A stretch of 64,000 nucleotides of DNA from contig NZ_AUJQ01000004.1 in the NCBI RefSeq assembly GCF_000424305.1, forward strand, positions 1 through 64,000, given 5' to 3'. Shown here piece by piece: positions 43,510 through 53,688 of the stretch. Source of the DNA: Pseudobutyrivibrio ruminis AD2017. Lineage in GTDB: Bacteria; Bacillota; Clostridia; Lachnospirales; Lachnospiraceae. The notes under the pieces were generated by a model. That model had not been told where the DNA came from, did no database searches, and saw nothing but the letters and a program-made list of their open reading frames with translations. The translations under genes were made by a program, and so were the position numbers. Every line of letters starts with the position of its first letter. The stretch's first letter is position 1.

Positions 43510-45381
43510 CTATTGTAGCGTATTTTCTTCTGAATTAACAGTGTGAAAGTAATTGTATACATTTTCTGCCGCCTCTTTTGACATGGATTCTGTGTCCATT
43601 AAATCTTCTAGGGAAGCGGCCGCCATTTTTTCGGCAGAAATGTATTTTTTCATAAGGGCTTTTCTTCGTTTTGGCCCTATTCCTGCAATGTCATCCAAGA
43701 AGCTGTGAACCTGCCCCTTGCTACGCAAGCTTCTATGATATTCAATAGCAAATCTATGTGCCTCGTCCTGAAGTCTGGTGATAAGTTGGAAGCCCTCAGA
43801 ATGAGTATCTATAGGCAGCTCCATATCCTTATAATAAAGGCCTCTTGTTCTATGATGGTCATCCTTTACCATGCCTGCGATTGGTATGTGAAGTCCTAAT
43901 TCGGCCATGACCTGTTCTGCTATATGGACCTGACCTTTACCACCATCCATCATGATTACATCTGGAAATTTGGTGAAGCTATCTTCTATTACACCACCAT
44001 TTTCCTCTAATTCCTCAATACCGTGTGAAAAACGTCTTGTAAGGACCTCATGCATTGATGCGTAATCATTTGGACCTTCAACTGTTTTAATCTTGAATTT
44101 GCGGTAATCTGAGCGTTTAGGCTTACCTTTTTCAAATACAACCATTGAGCCTACTGACTGGAAGCCAGAAATATTTGATATATCATAAGCCTCCATTCTG
44201 CTTGCCCCTGGAAGATTAAGAAGGTCGGCGATTTCTTTCATGGCGCCGATAGTTCTGCCCTCTTCCTTTTTAATTTTTTCTCTATCCTGATCAAGGACCA
44301 TCTGAGCATTCTTAGCCGCAAGCTCAACAAGCTTGTGCTTAGTGCCTGCCTTTGGAGCCTTAAGATATACTCTTGCGCCCTTTTTGTTTGTAAGCCAAGT
44401 TTCTATTAGATTGGCCTCTTGCATATCAAACTGAACGAATACCTCCCTTGGAATGAAAGGTGTTCCAGTGTAATAATCCTTTAAGAAATATTCCAGTAAA
44501 TCCTCATCTGTGTCATCTACTCTAACATTAATGAAGAAATGCTCGCGTCCTATCATCTTGCCACCACGGATAAAGAATACCTGTACTACGGCATCCTCCT
44601 TGCCCTTAGCCATGGCGATAATATCTCTGTCCTCGCCATCCAGCTGAGTAGCCTTCTGTCGGCCTGCACAAGCCTTTACAGATTCTATCAAATCTCTGTA
44701 GATGGCTGCTTTTTCAAAATCCATGTCCTCAGATGCCTTTTGCATCTTTGCCTTAAGGTCTTTGATGGTATCGAAGTAATCTCCATTCAAAAAGTCGATT
44801 ACCTTATCTACGTTTTTACGATATTCCTCTTGTGGAACATTTCCCTGACAAGGGCCAAGGCACTGGTCTATATGATAATTAAGACATGGTCTTGTCTTTC
44901 CAAAATTCTCTGGAAGCTTTTGATTACATGTGCGGATTTTATAAAGTTTTCGTACTAAATCGATGGTATCGTGAACAGCTCCTGCCGATGTGAATGGTCC
45001 GAAGAATTTGCTGCCGTTCTTTTTCATCCTTCTAGAAAACAATACCCTAGGATAGGCTTCTGTGACTGTGACCTCAATGTAAGGATAGGTCTTATCATCG
45101 CGAAGCATGGTGTTGTACTTTGGACGATATTCTTTAATTAAATTGCATTCTAAAATAAGAGCCTCAAGCTCAGAATCTGTGACAATGAATTCGAAGTAAT
45201 CGATATTTGCCACCATCTGTTTTTTCTTGAGCCCCTCATCATGGCTTGGCTGGAAATACTGTCGCACTCTGTGTTTCAGAGACAGTGCTTTTCCAACATA
45301 TATAATTTCGTCGTTTTTCCCGTGCATTAGATAAACTCCCGGTTGGTCCGGGAGTTTACTAAGGTCTTCTTCAGTTACCAT
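43510..45381 (-). CDS. uvrC: Excinuclease ABC subunit C
   Basis: UvrC makes both incisions in nucleotide excision repair. The 623 residues contain the GIY-YIG domain ([19 protein letters not shown], 14-32), a Cys-rich [13 protein letters not shown] block (near 166), the UVR domain that contacts UvrB (near 198-233), the RNase H-like endonuclease ([16 protein letters not shown] and [11 protein letters not shown]) and C-terminal helix-hairpin-helices ([16 protein letters not shown], near 565). It lies 3 nt downstream of ftsH. Confidence 0.97.
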   Translation of the reverse strand: MVTEEDLSKLPDQPGVYLMHGKNDEIIYVGKALSLKHRVRQYFQPSHDEGLKKKQMVANIDYFEFIVTDSELEALILECNLIKEYRPKYNTMLRDDKTYPYIEVTVTEAYPRVLFSRRMKKNGSKFFGPFTSAGAVHDTIDLVRKLYKIRTCNQKLPENFGKTRPCLNYHIDQCLGPCQGNVPQEEYRKNVDKVIDFLNGDYFDTIKDLKAKMQKASEDMDFEKAAIYRDLIESVKACAGRQKATQLDGEDRDIIAMAKGKEDAVVQVFFIRGGKMIGREHFFINVRVDDTDEDLLEYFLKDYYTGTPFIPREVFVQFDMQEANLIETWLTNKKGARVYLKAPKAGTKHKLVELAAKNAQMVLDQDREKIKKEEGRTIGAMKEIADLLNLPGASRMEAYDISNISGFQSVGSMVVFEKGKPKRSDYRKFKIKTVEGPNDYASMHEVLTRRFSHGIEELEENGGVIEDSFTKFPDVIMMDGGKGQVHIAEQVMAELGLHIPIAGMVKDDHHRTRGLYYKDMELPIDTHSEGFQLITRLQDEAHRFAIEYHRSLRSKGQVHSFLDDIAGIGPKRRKALMKKYISAEKMAAASLEDLMDTESMSKEAAENVYNYFHTVNSEENTLQ

Positions 45382-45384
45382 AAA

Positions 45385-47385
45385 TTACTCATCAAAAATG
45401 TTGTCTGTTACCACATTCATTGGATCATTATCTGTATCAAAGAATGTGCTTGTTGATTCCTTCTTTTCTTCAGGCTCAGGGATTCCCTTAATCTCTCTAA
45501 AGATTTTCATGAATTCCTTACCTGTAATTGTTTCGTGTTCAAACAGATAATCGGAAATCTTATCTAAGCATTCCATGTTATCTGTAAGGAGTTCCTTTGC
45601 CTTTGCATATGCATCGGTTATCATCTGAAGGACTTCGTCATCTATCTGGGCTGCTGTATTTTCGCCGCAGATAAGTGAAGCTCTGCCGTCCAAATACTGG
45701 CTTTCAACAGTAGCAAGTCCCATCATTCCAAATTTATCTGACATACCAAAGCGAGTTACCATTGCCCTGGCAATCTTCGTTGCCTGTTCAATATCGTTTG
45801 CAGCACCTGATGTGTATGTGCCGAATTTGATATCCTCAGCAGCACGTCCACCCATGTAAGTAACAATCTTGGCAATAAGCTCGTCCTTTGTTTCAAGGAA
45901 CTTCTCCTCCTCAGGAGTCTGAAGTGTGTAACCAAGGGCACCCATAGTACGTGGAACGATTGTAATCTTCTGAACTGGCTCAGCATCCTTCTGAAGCGCT
46001 GATACAAGAGCGTGACCAACCTCGTGATAAGAAACGATTTTGCGTTCCTTCTCGCTCATGGCTCTGTCCTTCTTTTCCTTGCCACCTACGGCAACAAGCT
46101 CGAAGGCTTCGAATAAATCCTTCTGTGTAACGTATTTTCTCTTTGCCTTAACTGCAAGGATGGCTGCTTCGTTAATAATATTAGCAAGGTCTGAACCTAC
46201 AAGACCAACTGATGCAAGTGCAAGTGCATCCAAATCAACAGATTCATCCATCTTAACATCCTTAGAATGAACCTTAAGGATTTCAAGACGTCCCTTCTGA
46301 TCTGGCTTATCAACGATGATACGTCTATCGAAACGACCTGGTCTAAGAAGCGCCTTATCAAGTACCTCTGGTCTGTTTGTGGCTGCAAGAATAAGAAGAC
46401 CCTTGTTAGAATCAAATCCGTCCATCTCTGAAAGGAGCTGGTTAAGTGTCTGCTCACGCTCGTCGTTTCCACCGCCGTAATGAGCGTCTCGGCTCTTACC
46501 GATGGCATCAATCTCATCGATGAATACGATACATGGTGCTACCTTCTGTGCCTCCTTGAAAAGGTCACGTACACGAGATGCACCAACACCAACGAACATT
46601 TCTACGAAGTCAGAACCTGCAAGTGAGAAGAATGGAACTCCTGCCTCACCAGCAACTGCCTTTGCAAGAAGTGTTTTACCTGTTCCTGGAGGGCCTACTA
46701 AAAGTGCGCCCTTAGGAAGCTTAGCACCGATATCTGTATATTTCTTAGGATTGTGAAGGAAATCAACCATTTCCTGAACTGATTCCTTAGCCTCATCCTG
46801 TCCAGCTACATCCTTAAATGTAATGCCTGTAGCGCGCTCCATGTTGTAAAGCTTGGCATTTGATTTGCCAACGCCCATTGGACCGCCGCCCATCTTCTTC
46901 ATAAAGAAGCCTAAAAGCACCCATAAAAGAACTAATGGCAATACAAATGAAAGAATATTGTAGACGATAGCAGCTGTTGAATCAGCTATTGTTCCATCAA
47001 TATCTATATTGTGCTTTTTAAGGAGAGGTAGTAATTCATCATCTCTGATATAAGCAGTATAAAGCTTTGTCTGCTGTGGCTGTCCAGCGCTTTCATAGAG
47101 CTGATTAAGCTTTTCTGCCTTCTCCTCGGAAAGGCCGTAGGTTTCACCTTCTTTAAGAGTGATGTTAATAACATCATCCTTAAACTTAACCTCTTCAACC
47201 TTGTCCTCTTCAACCAAATTCAAGAATTCAGTGTAAGTGATTTCCTGATTTGGAGAAGTGTTGGCGCCCTTATACATCATACTAGTAAAGAACAACGCTA
47301 CAAGTATTAATATTCCTAATGTATAAAAAGGCTGACGATTATTCTTCTTGTCTCCACCATTTTGGTTATTATTATTTTCGTTCAC
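45385..47385 (-). CDS. ftsH: ATP-dependent zinc metalloprotease FtsH
   Basis: A membrane-anchored AAA protease that degrades membrane and regulatory proteins. Two transmembrane helices flank an extracytoplasmic loop in the N-terminal 170 residues. Then come Walker [15 protein letters not shown], Walker [13 protein letters not shown], the second region of homology with [18 protein letters not shown], and the zinc site HEVGHAL. I place the start at GTG 47385 (666 residues) because GGAGG sits 5 nt upstream; the in-frame ATG at 47397 has no SD. It begins the ftsH-uvrC-hprK-pepM18-murB-rapZ-whiA-crh run. Confidence 0.95.
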   Translation of the reverse strand: MNENNNNQNGGDKKNNRQPFYTLGILILVALFFTSMMYKGANTSPNQEITYTEFLNLVEEDKVEEVKFKDDVINITLKEGETYGLSEEKAEKLNQLYESAGQPQQTKLYTAYIRDDELLPLLKKHNIDIDGTIADSTAAIVYNILSFVLPLVLLWVLLGFFMKKMGGGPMGVGKSNAKLYNMERATGITFKDVAGQDEAKESVQEMVDFLHNPKKYTDIGAKLPKGALLVGPPGTGKTLLAKAVAGEAGVPFFSLAGSDFVEMFVGVGASRVRDLFKEAQKVAPCIVFIDEIDAIGKSRDAHYGGGNDEREQTLNQLLSEMDGFDSNKGLLILAATNRPEVLDKALLRPGRFDRRIIVDKPDQKGRLEILKVHSKDVKMDESVDLDALALASVGLVGSDLANIINEAAILAVKAKRKYVTQKDLFEAFELVAVGGKEKKDRAMSEKERKIVSYHEVGHALVSALQKDAEPVQKITIVPRTMGALGYTLQTPEEEKFLETKDELIAKIVTYMGGRAAEDIKFGTYTSGAANDIEQATKIARAMVTRFGMSDKFGMMGLATVESQYLDGRASLICGENTAAQIDDEVLQMITDAYAKAKELLTDNMECLDKISDYLFEHETITGKEFMKIFREIKGIPEPEEKKESTSTFFDTDNDPMNVVTDNIFDE

Positions 47386-47476
47386 ATCTGCCTCCATTTA
47401 TCTAAATTTACATATTCTAATTTATCATAAATGAAAAAAAAAGTAATGGTTTTAATAAAATTTTAATACATATAAA

Positions 47477-47515
47477 TAAAAAAGCCATCTGGATGATTTT
47501 AATACTCCAGATGGC
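47477..47515 (-). terminator. Terminator after the ABC transporter operon
   Basis: Minus-strand arms GCCATCTGGA (47506-47515) and TCCAGATGGC (47484-47493) form a 10-bp stem followed by TTTTTTAT. It is 6 nt after the ATPase stop codon. Confidence 0.93.
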
Positions 47516-47521
47516 CTGTTA

Positions 47522-48319
47522 TTATTTAGATAAAATTTCTGTATCGTTTGTGAATTCTGTTCCTGAAACCTCTTCAAACTTATGTAAGAGATCCTCGATA
47601 GAAAGATTTTTCTTTTCTTCTCCGCTGATATTAAGAATTACTCGACCTTCGTTCATCATGATAAGTCTGTTACCGTAGGTGATTGCATCACGCATGTTGT
47701 GAGTAACCATCATAGCTGTAAGATTATGCTCCTTAATCAGCATATCTGTTATTTCAAGAACCTTAGCGGCTGTCTTTGGATCAAGGGCTGCTGTGTGCTC
47801 ATCTAAAAGCAACAGCTTTGGCTTTTGGATAGTTGCCATAAGAAGTGTCAAGGCCTGTCTCTGTCCGCCAGAAAGCAATCCTACCTTCGCTGTAAGTCTA
47901 TCCTCCAAGCCAAGGTCCAGCTCCTTTAACATTTCATGATATCTATCTCTTTCCTTTTTGGTTACACCCCAGCTAAGTCCTCTTAGCTTTCCACGTCTTG
48001 CAGCCAAAGCCATGTTTTCGTCTATCTGCATGTTTGCGGCTGTTCCTGTCATAGGATCCTGGAAAACTCTTCCTAAATATTTTGCACGCTTGTGCTCAGG
48101 AAGACCTGTTACATCGATTCCATCGATTTCTATTTTCCCACCATCTACTGGCCAAACTCCTGCAACAGCGTTAAGGAATGTGGATTTACCTGCACCATTA
48201 CCACCGATGACAGTGCAAAACTCTCCTTCTTCAAGGTGAAGAGTTGCGCCATTAAGTGCTACCTTTTCGTTGATTGTACCTGGGTTGAAGGTCTTTTGTA
48301 GGTTAAAAGCATTAAGCAT
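47522..48319 (-). CDS. ABC transporter ATP-binding protein (Trp/Tyr-type uptake system)
   Basis: A 265-residue ABC ATPase. Walker A GGNGAGKSTFLNAVAG (near 37-52), signature LLSGGQRQALTLLMA (near 147), Walker B KLLLLDEHTAALDP (near 169) and the H-loop MVTHNMRD are intact. With the neighbouring membrane protein and lipoprotein it makes a complete importer related to the TrpXYZ/PF04392 class thought to carry aromatic amino acids. It overlaps the permease gene by 8 nt. The substrate assignment is family-based only. Confidence 0.9.
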   Translation of the reverse strand: MLNAFNLQKTFNPGTINEKVALNGATLHLEEGEFCTVIGGNGAGKSTFLNAVAGVWPVDGGKIEIDGIDVTGLPEHKRAKYLGRVFQDPMTGTAANMQIDENMALAARRGKLRGLSWGVTKKERDRYHEMLKELDLGLEDRLTAKVGLLSGGQRQALTLLMATIQKPKLLLLDEHTAALDPKTAAKVLEITDMLIKEHNLTAMMVTHNMRDAITYGNRLIMMNEGRVILNISGEEKKNLSIEDLLHKFEEVSGTEFTNDTEILSK

Positions 48320-49241
48320 TGTGCTGACCTCCTCTCTTTGCAGCCTTTGAAAATGAACTGTTTGCTTTATTCTTTAGATAAGGAACTGCAAGGAATATAG
48401 CTACTATAATAGCTGTAAATAGCTTCATATCGTTTGCTGGCATCTTTAACCAAAGAACTATAGCAATGAAAATGTAATAAAGAATACCGCCTATAACTAC
48501 GAAGCTAAGTGATAATGCAAAGTTCGATTTCTTTTTGAATAATGCCTGGCAAAGCACATCTCCTATGATGATGGATGCAAGTCCGATTACGATTGCACCT
48601 CTTCCCATATTCACATCCGCATTACCATTAAACTGTGCAAATAATGCGCCTGCAAAAGCCACAATGGCATTTGAAATAACAAGACCAAAGGCCTTCATTA
48701 CATTGACGCTGATTCCCTGTGCCTTAGCCATGGCTGGATTTGTTCCAGTGGCACGAAGAGCAGAACCCATTTCTGTTCCGAAATACCAATACATGATTGC
48801 AATAATGATAGCTGCAAATACAAGAACTGTAATAAGAGCATCATTCTTATATCTAAGTGATATTGCAAGATTATATTTATCAACTGAAATTGGTGTATTT
48901 GGCTGATTATTTGCAATTCGAAGATTTATAGAATACAGTGCAAGCTGAGTAAGAATTCCCGCTAAAATATCAGGGATTCCAAACACAGTGTGTAAAACAC
49001 CTGTGATAAGTCCGGCCAATGCGCCTGCTATAAAGGCAAGCACTAAAGCCAAGCCCCAAGAATGGCCTGATATAATCACCATCGCGGCTACAGCTCCACC
49101 TGTCGCAAATGAGCCATCTACTGACAGATCTGCAAAATTAAGTAATTTAAATGTAATGTAAATGCCAAGAGCCATTATTCCGTATATTATGCCTTGTGCT
49201 ACAGTACCTGGCATTCCTGCAATTAATGTTTCAATTCCCAT
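48312..49241 (-). CDS. ABC transporter permease (branched-chain/BPD_transp_2 type)
   Basis: A 309-residue integral membrane protein with eight to nine hydrophobic helices, of the BPD_transp_2 family. The segment LRATGTNPAMAKAQGISVNVMKAFGLVISNAIVA (near 181-214), with the EAA-like coupling helix, identifies it as a permease. It lies between the binding-protein gene, separated by a strong hairpin, and the ATPase gene. Confidence 0.9.
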   Translation of the reverse strand: MGIETLIAGMPGTVAQGIIYGIMALGIYITFKLLNFADLSVDGSFATGGAVAAMVIISGHSWGLALVLAFIAGALAGLITGVLHTVFGIPDILAGILTQLALYSINLRIANNQPNTPISVDKYNLAISLRYKNDALITVLVFAAIIIAIMYWYFGTEMGSALRATGTNPAMAKAQGISVNVMKAFGLVISNAIVAFAGALFAQFNGNADVNMGRGAIVIGLASIIIGDVLCQALFKKKSNFALSLSFVVIGGILYYIFIAIVLWLKMPANDMKLFTAIIVAIFLAVPYLKNKANSSFSKAAKRGGQHNA

Positions 49242-49254
49242 ACTTAAACTCCAA

Positions 49255-49280
49255 AGAGCAAGGCGTAGGTGCCTTGCTCT
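49255..49280 (-). other. Hairpin between binding-protein and permease genes
   Basis: Minus-strand arms AGAGCAAGGC (49271-49280) and GCCTTGCTCT (49255-49264) form a perfect 10-bp stem with a 6-nt loop. The following TTTGGAG is not a full U-tract. Such hairpins often protect binding-protein mRNA or reduce read-through, which would raise binding protein relative to permease. Confidence 0.7.
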
Positions 49281-49298
49281 ACTTTATTTTTCTTATTT

Positions 49299-50312
49299 TT
49301 AATCCATTTCTATTGCTACATAGTCATCAGGTAATGTAATTCCTAATGCTTCAGCAATCTTTGGATTGTATTCCTTTGTGAATTCTGTTGCATATTCGAT
49401 TTCGTAGGTAGCTGGGTCTTTTCCGTTTGCAAGGATTTCATAAGCCATAAGACCTGCATTATATCCTATATCGTAATATGAAATTGAAAGTGTTGCGATT
49501 CCACAACCTTTGCAGATTCCCTCTTCACCTGCAATAATTGGCACCTTAGCAGTAAGAGCAATGTTGTTGATTGTTTCAGCTGCGTTAGCGGCTACATTAT
49601 CTGTTGGCACATAGATAACATCGCTTGCTCCGCATGCTGACTGAACTACTGTACCTACATCTGCGGAATCAGCAAAAGTGTAATCCGTTACATTGTATCC
49701 GTAATCTTCAAGATACTTTGTCATTTCCTTAGCCTGATATAAAGAGTTTTTCTCGCCTGAGCAGTAGATTAAACCAACCTCTTTTGCATCAGGGAAAAGT
49801 GAATGAAGCATTTCAGCCTGGCCATCAAGTGGTGCTAAATCAGAAGTACCTGTTACGTTGACGCCTGTTGCTCCGCTCCAATCCTCAATATCAAGTGCTG
49901 ATGCGTAATCTGTGATAGATGTGGCAACGATTGGAATAGTGCTTGTTGCTGTTTCGCATGCCTGAAGTGCTGGTGTGGCATTTGCCATAATCAAATCAAC
50001 GTTATCTGAAACGAATGTATTGGCAATTGTTGCACAAGTAGCATTATCGCCTGATGCATTTTCTACTGTGATATTCACATTATCCCCAAGCTTTTCCTTA
50101 AGAGCATCTGTAAATCCCTGAGTTGCTGTATCAAGGGCTGGATGCTGAACAAGCTGGATAACCCCAACATTATATGTTTTTGAATCATCAGTTGTTGCTG
50201 TTTCTTCTGTCTTAGTTGTTGCAGCTTCCTTCTCTTTTGCGGCATCTGTTCCACATGCCACCAAAGACATTGCAAGTGACAGCGCTATTAATGAACTAAC
50301 TATTTTTTTCAT
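49299..50312 (-). CDS. ABC transporter substrate-binding lipoprotein (PF04392 type)
   Basis: A 337-residue lipoprotein. The signal peptide ends in the lipobox LVAC (Cys20) followed by a Lys/Glu/Thr-rich linker to residue 45. The mature part, starting YNVGVIQLVQHPALDTATQGF, is typical of the ABC_sub_bind (PF04392) family. Homologues (TrpX) are linked to tryptophan or tyrosine uptake in Gram-positive bacteria. It heads the operon and has a promoter overlapped by a perfect inverted repeat. Confidence 0.9.
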   Translation of the reverse strand: MKKIVSSLIALSLAMSLVACGTDAAKEKEAATTKTEETATTDDSKTYNVGVIQLVQHPALDTATQGFTDALKEKLGDNVNITVENASGDNATCATIANTFVSDNVDLIMANATPALQACETATSTIPIVATSITDYASALDIEDWSGATGVNVTGTSDLAPLDGQAEMLHSLFPDAKEVGLIYCSGEKNSLYQAKEMTKYLEDYGYNVTDYTFADSADVGTVVQSACGASDVIYVPTDNVAANAAETINNIALTAKVPIIAGEEGICKGCGIATLSISYYDIGYNAGLMAYEILANGKDPATYEIEYATEFTKEYNPKIAEALGITLPDDYVAIEMD

Positions 50313-50347
50313 AGCTGCCTCCTCCTTGTTGAATATTTAATGAGTTC

Positions 50348-50376
50348 ACTTTAGCACTTTTATCTGCTAAAGTCAA
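50348..50376 (-). promoter_or_regulatory. Promoter and operator of the ABC transporter operon
   Basis: Minus strand -35 TTGACT (50371-50376), 17-nt spacer, -10 TAAAGT (50348-50353). A perfect inverted repeat ACTTTAGCA-N8-TGCTAAAGT (50348-50373) covers both hexamers, so a dimeric repressor bound here would block polymerase. The regulator is not identified. Confidence 0.72.
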
Positions 50377-50386
50377 TTGATATTAT

Positions 50387-50410
50387 AAAAGGAGTCTTTC
50401 GACTCCTTTT
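50387..50410 (-). terminator. Terminator after the MATE gene
   Basis: Minus-strand AAAAGGAGTC, GAAA tetraloop, GACTCCTTTT, then ATAAT. It starts 3 nt after the MATE stop codon. The U-tract is provided by the descending arm. Confidence 0.78.
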
Positions 50411-50412
50411 AC

Positions 50413-51777
50413 TTATAGATGATGGATATATTCCCCATTAAATTGTTTGTCTAACTTTCTACAGCAATAATACAATCCTGGTACTAAGAAGATTACTGCA
50501 AACAGCCATGCTACTGGGCTAGCCCAAATCGCTCCTGAAAAGCCTATCATTGGAACAAATGTAAAGGCCACTAAGATTCTTGCAATCATTTCCATTACAC
50601 CTGAATAGATTGCGAAGGTCGAAAAGCCCATGCCTTGGATTGCAAATCTAAAGATATTTACAGCAGCAAGTAATGTGTAAGTTACACCATTTGCCAGTAA
50701 AAACATCATAGCTTGTTCTATTACGATATCTGTAGCTGTGAATAGACGTAAAATATATCTTCCCGCAAAAATCAGCACTATGAAAATGAAGACTGCATAT
50801 ATAGTTCCAATTAGCTGGGCCGTCCATACACCCTTTTTAACTCTTGGAATATTCTTTGCTCCTACATTTTGACCTGCGTATGTTGCCATTGTGCCACCTA
50901 ACGCATCAAAAGGACATACTACAAACATAGAAACCTTTGAACCTGCAGTCATGGATGCTACGGCTATTGTTCCAAGTCCATTAACGGCTGTCTGTAATAT
51001 AACAGAGCCAATGGCTGTAATGGAATACTGTAATCCAAATGGTATACCCATGGATATAAGGACCTGGCTATGATGTTTGCCTAACTTTAAATCTCCCTTA
51101 CTTAATTTAAGAATAGGAAATTTCTTTTTCATATATATTAGACAGCTAATTCCAGCAATAAACTGTGACATTACAGTTGCAAGAGCTGGGCCATCAACAC
51201 TCATTCCAAGAACTATGATGAAAACTATATCGAGTACCACATTTATGCCTGCGGCCATTATCAGGAAGTAGGTAGGTGTTTTACTATCCCCTAATGAACG
51301 CATAATACCTGCCGTTAGGTTATATAAAAATGTTACAGGAATTCCAAAAAAGATGATGGAAATATATGAATATGCTAAATCGATAATATCATCAGGAGTT
51401 TGCATAATTACAAGAATCTGGTAACAGAAAATACTTACAAGTGTTGTGATTACCACTGCAAATATACCAGACATTATTATCGAATTACCCACAAATTTAC
51501 GCATGGAATCATAAGATTCTGCACCGAATCTCTGAGCTACTGGTATTGCAAATCCTGAGCATATTCCCATGCAAAATCCGTTTATAAGAAAGTTTATAGA
51601 GCCAGTAGAACCTACAGCCGCTAAAGCACTATCGCCTAACGTTTGGCCTACAATTATTGTATCAACCAGATTATACATCTGCTGAAACAATAAACCTGCA
51701 AGCATTGGGATAGAAAATCCTAGAATTAAACCTAGAGGGTTTCCCTCAGTCATTTTCTTTGTTGTATCAGCTGCCAT
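50413..51777 (-). CDS. MATE family efflux transporter
   Basis: A 454-residue polytopic membrane protein with about twelve helices in two similar halves, as in MATE Na+/H+-coupled multidrug exporters. The start PLGLILGFSIPMLAGLLFQQMYNLVDTIIVGQ (near 14-45) is the family signature, with a second-half repeat GIPFGLQYSITAIGSVILQ near 243. Substrates are unknown. It is a single gene with its own short terminator hairpin. The long upstream gap (51778-51896) is very A/T-rich and holds no clear consensus promoter. Confidence 0.93.
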   Translation of the reverse strand: MAADTTKKMTEGNPLGLILGFSIPMLAGLLFQQMYNLVDTIIVGQTLGDSALAAVGSTGSINFLINGFCMGICSGFAIPVAQRFGAESYDSMRKFVGNSIIMSGIFAVVITTLVSIFCYQILVIMQTPDDIIDLAYSYISIIFFGIPVTFLYNLTAGIMRSLGDSKTPTYFLIMAAGINVVLDIVFIIVLGMSVDGPALATVMSQFIAGISCLIYMKKKFPILKLSKGDLKLGKHHSQVLISMGIPFGLQYSITAIGSVILQTAVNGLGTIAVASMTAGSKVSMFVVCPFDALGGTMATYAGQNVGAKNIPRVKKGVWTAQLIGTIYAVFIFIVLIFAGRYILRLFTATDIVIEQAMMFLLANGVTYTLLAAVNIFRFAIQGMGFSTFAIYSGVMEMIARILVAFTFVPMIGFSGAIWASPVAWLFAVIFLVPGLYYCCRKLDKQFNGEYIHHL

Positions 51778-51896
51778 ATTATATCCTCATTTTCTTTTAA
51801 CTCTTACCCTAATATTACATCAGTTTTTATCATAAAGATAGTATTATATTTTTAGATTACTATAAAATATTTTAGGATAATATGTGAAATGTGTAT

Positions 51897-51928
51897 AAAA
51901 AAAGAGCTAAGACATACGTCTTAGCTCT
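51897..51928 (-). terminator. Terminator of the ribosomal protein operon
   Basis: Minus-strand arms AGAGCTAAGAC (51918-51928) and GTCTTAGCTCT (51903-51913) form a perfect 11-bp stem with a 4-nt loop followed by TTTTTTT, 12 nt after rplQ. Confidence 0.96.
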
Positions 51929-51940
51929 AATTAGTTCTGA

Positions 51941-52465
51941 TTAAACTAACTCAAGAACAACTTCCATAGCTGCATCGCCCTTACGTGGTCCGATCTTAAC
52001 GATACGTGTGTAACCACCCTTGCGATCAACATACTTTGGAGCGATCTCATCGAATACGAAGTTAGCCATGTCAACCTTGTGAGTCTCAGACTTCTTTGTA
52101 CCCTTTGCTGTAGGTGTGTAAAGAACCTGCATCATCTGACGACGAGCGTGAAGTCTTGAAGGAGCATCCTTCTTGATCTTCTTGTCTACTGTATCATAAA
52201 CAGTAACCTTCTTACCATCTACAACTTCCTTAACTCTCTTACCATCTTTATCCTTACGAGCTACCTTAGCCTGAACTGTAACTTCTTCGAAGTTATCCTT
52301 TTCCTTAACGCCAAGAGTAATGATGTGCTCAGCAAGCTTTCTTACTTCCTTAGCCTTAGCTTCAGTTGTAACGATCTTGCCATGATAAAGAAGCTCAGTT
52401 ACCTGGTTTCTTAAAAGAGCTTTTCTCTGTGATGATGTTCTGCTTAATTTTCTGTACTTTGCCAT
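51941..52465 (-). CDS. rplQ: 50S ribosomal protein L17, long form
   Basis: L17 binds 23S rRNA near the exit-tunnel side of the large subunit. The N-terminus (MAKYRKLSRTSSQRKALLRN) and the C-terminus (GGYTRIVKIGPRKGDAAMEVVLELV) are standard. At 174 residues it is about 45-55 longer than usual; the extra part is a Lys-rich insertion around residues 65-120 (VARKDKDGKRVKEVVDGKKV and following). Similar long forms occur in related Clostridia as far as I recall. It closes the operon. Confidence 0.96.
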   Translation of the reverse strand: MAKYRKLSRTSSQRKALLRNQVTELLYHGKIVTTEAKAKEVRKLAEHIITLGVKEKDNFEEVTVQAKVARKDKDGKRVKEVVDGKKVTVYDTVDKKIKKDAPSRLHARRQMMQVLYTPTAKGTKKSETHKVDMANFVFDEIAPKYVDRKGGYTRIVKIGPRKGDAAMEVVLELV

Positions 52466-52494
52466 TTTGCTTTCCTCCTTAAAACGTGCCGCAG

Positions 52495-52561
52495 GTGCTC
52501 ATCGGTCTTACCCCGCAACTTTGGTGATGGAAAGTATACACGGATGTGCTCATCGGTCTTA
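52495..52561 (-). repeat. Pair of 16-nt direct repeats between rpoA and rplQ
   Basis: GTGCTCATCGGTCTTA (plus strand) occurs identically at 52495-52510 and 52546-52561, 51 nt apart, in the 132-nt spacer between rpoA and rplQ. The second copy lies inside a possible GGAA..TTCC stem. On the mRNA the repeats read TAAGACCGATGAGCAC. Role unknown; possibly a duplicated regulatory or protein-binding site. Confidence 0.65.
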
Positions 52562-52597
52562 TCTTCCATGCATTATTTCCTGGTTATAACTTAAAAA

Positions 52598-53557
52598 CTA
52601 GTCTTCAAGCATTCTGAGTGAAAGACCAAGTTCACTAAGTTTCTGTTCTACTTCTTCCATAGACTTGCGACCAAGGTTACGAACCTTCATCATGTCCTCA
52701 GGGGACTTGTCGCAAAGTTCTGCTACTGTATTGATACCAGCTCTCTTTAAGCAGTTGTATGAACGAACTGAAAGCTCAAGTTCATCAATGCTCATTTCAA
52801 GAGTCTTACCTGTTGTATCATCAGGCTTGTCAGCGATAACGCTAAGATCCTGTGCAGCATCTGAAAGATTTACAAAAAGATTTAAATGCTCGCTGAGTAC
52901 CTTTGCAGCCATAGAAACAGCTTCATCAGGACCCATTGTGCCGTTTGTATATACATCAAGTGTAAGCTTATCGTAATCAGTTACCTGACCCACACGAGTA
53001 TCTTCTACTGTCATGTTTACACGCTCTACTGGTGTGTAGATTGAATCTACAGCAATCTTTCCGATTGGTGTATCAGGTGTCTTGTTCTTATCAGCAGAAA
53101 TATATCCACGATTCTTTGTGATTGTAAGCTCCATGTAAAGCTTGCAGTCATTACCACCATTAAGATGAGCGATAACGAGATCTGGATTGATGATTTCAAT
53201 ATCAGAATCAACCTGGATATCAGCTGCTGTAACAACGCCTTCACCCTCGAACTCAATATAGGCTGTCTTAGGCTCATCAGAACTGCTGTTATTTCTGATG
53301 GCTAATTCCTTAATGTTCATAACGATTTCAGTAACGTCTTCCTTTACTCCAGGAATAGCACTGAACTCATGAAGGACGCCTTCAATCTTTATCTGGCTAA
53401 CTGCAGCACCTGGCAGAGACGAAAGCATAATTCTACGAAGTGAATTACCAAGTGTTATACCGTATCCTCTCTCAAGAGGTTCAACAACGAATCTGCCGTA
53501 TTTTTTGTCCTCAGAAATCTCTGCGATTTCAATATTTGGGTTTTCAAAATTTAACAC
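52598..53557 (-). CDS. rpoA: DNA-directed RNA polymerase alpha subunit
   Basis: The 319-residue alpha subunit that nucleates RNA polymerase assembly. The N-terminal domain shows [28 protein letters not shown] (near 23-50), and the C-terminal domain, which contacts UP elements and activators, has [41 protein letters not shown]. It follows rpsD after a 157-nt spacer with two hairpins, more than is usual inside this operon. Confidence 0.98.
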   Translation of the reverse strand: MLNFENPNIEIAEISEDKKYGRFVVEPLERGYGITLGNSLRRIMLSSLPGAAVSQIKIEGVLHEFSAIPGVKEDVTEIVMNIKELAIRNNSSSDEPKTAYIEFEGEGVVTAADIQVDSDIEIINPDLVIAHLNGGNDCKLYMELTITKNRGYISADKNKTPDTPIGKIAVDSIYTPVERVNMTVEDTRVGQVTDYDKLTLDVYTNGTMGPDEAVSMAAKVLSEHLNLFVNLSDAAQDLSVIADKPDDTTGKTLEMSIDELELSVRSYNCLKRAGINTVAELCDKSPEDMMKVRNLGRKSMEEVEQKLSELGLSLRMLED

Positions 53558-53590
53558 TACATTGCCTCCTTAAAATATTTACTAGACTCT

Positions 53591-53618
53591 AAAAAACAGA
53601 ATATTAAATAATATTCTG
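53591..53618 (-). terminator. Weak attenuator-like hairpin before rpoA
   Basis: Minus-strand CAGAATATT-attt-AATATTCTG followed by TTTTTT, 34 nt upstream of rpoA. The stem is A/T-rich, so termination would be partial. It could lower read-through from the ribosomal genes into rpoA. Confidence 0.5.
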
Positions 53619-53658
53619 CATCTTTGCTTACTGCCGCATAGTAAAATTGTAACAAATC

Positions 53659-53688
53659 GCACTTATACAAGCAAGCTTGTATAAGTGC
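53659..53688 (-). other. 12-bp perfect hairpin after rpsD
   Basis: GCACTTATACAA and TTGTATAAGTGC enclose a 6-nt loop, starting 27 nt after the rpsD stop. On the minus strand GATTTGTTAC follows, not a proper U-tract, so a processing or stability role is as likely as termination. Confidence 0.6.

Noticed and set aside
44539-44958. Plus-strand 139-codon reading frame within uvrC
   Set aside because: Antisense to conserved UvrC sequence with no ribosome-binding site; not a real gene.
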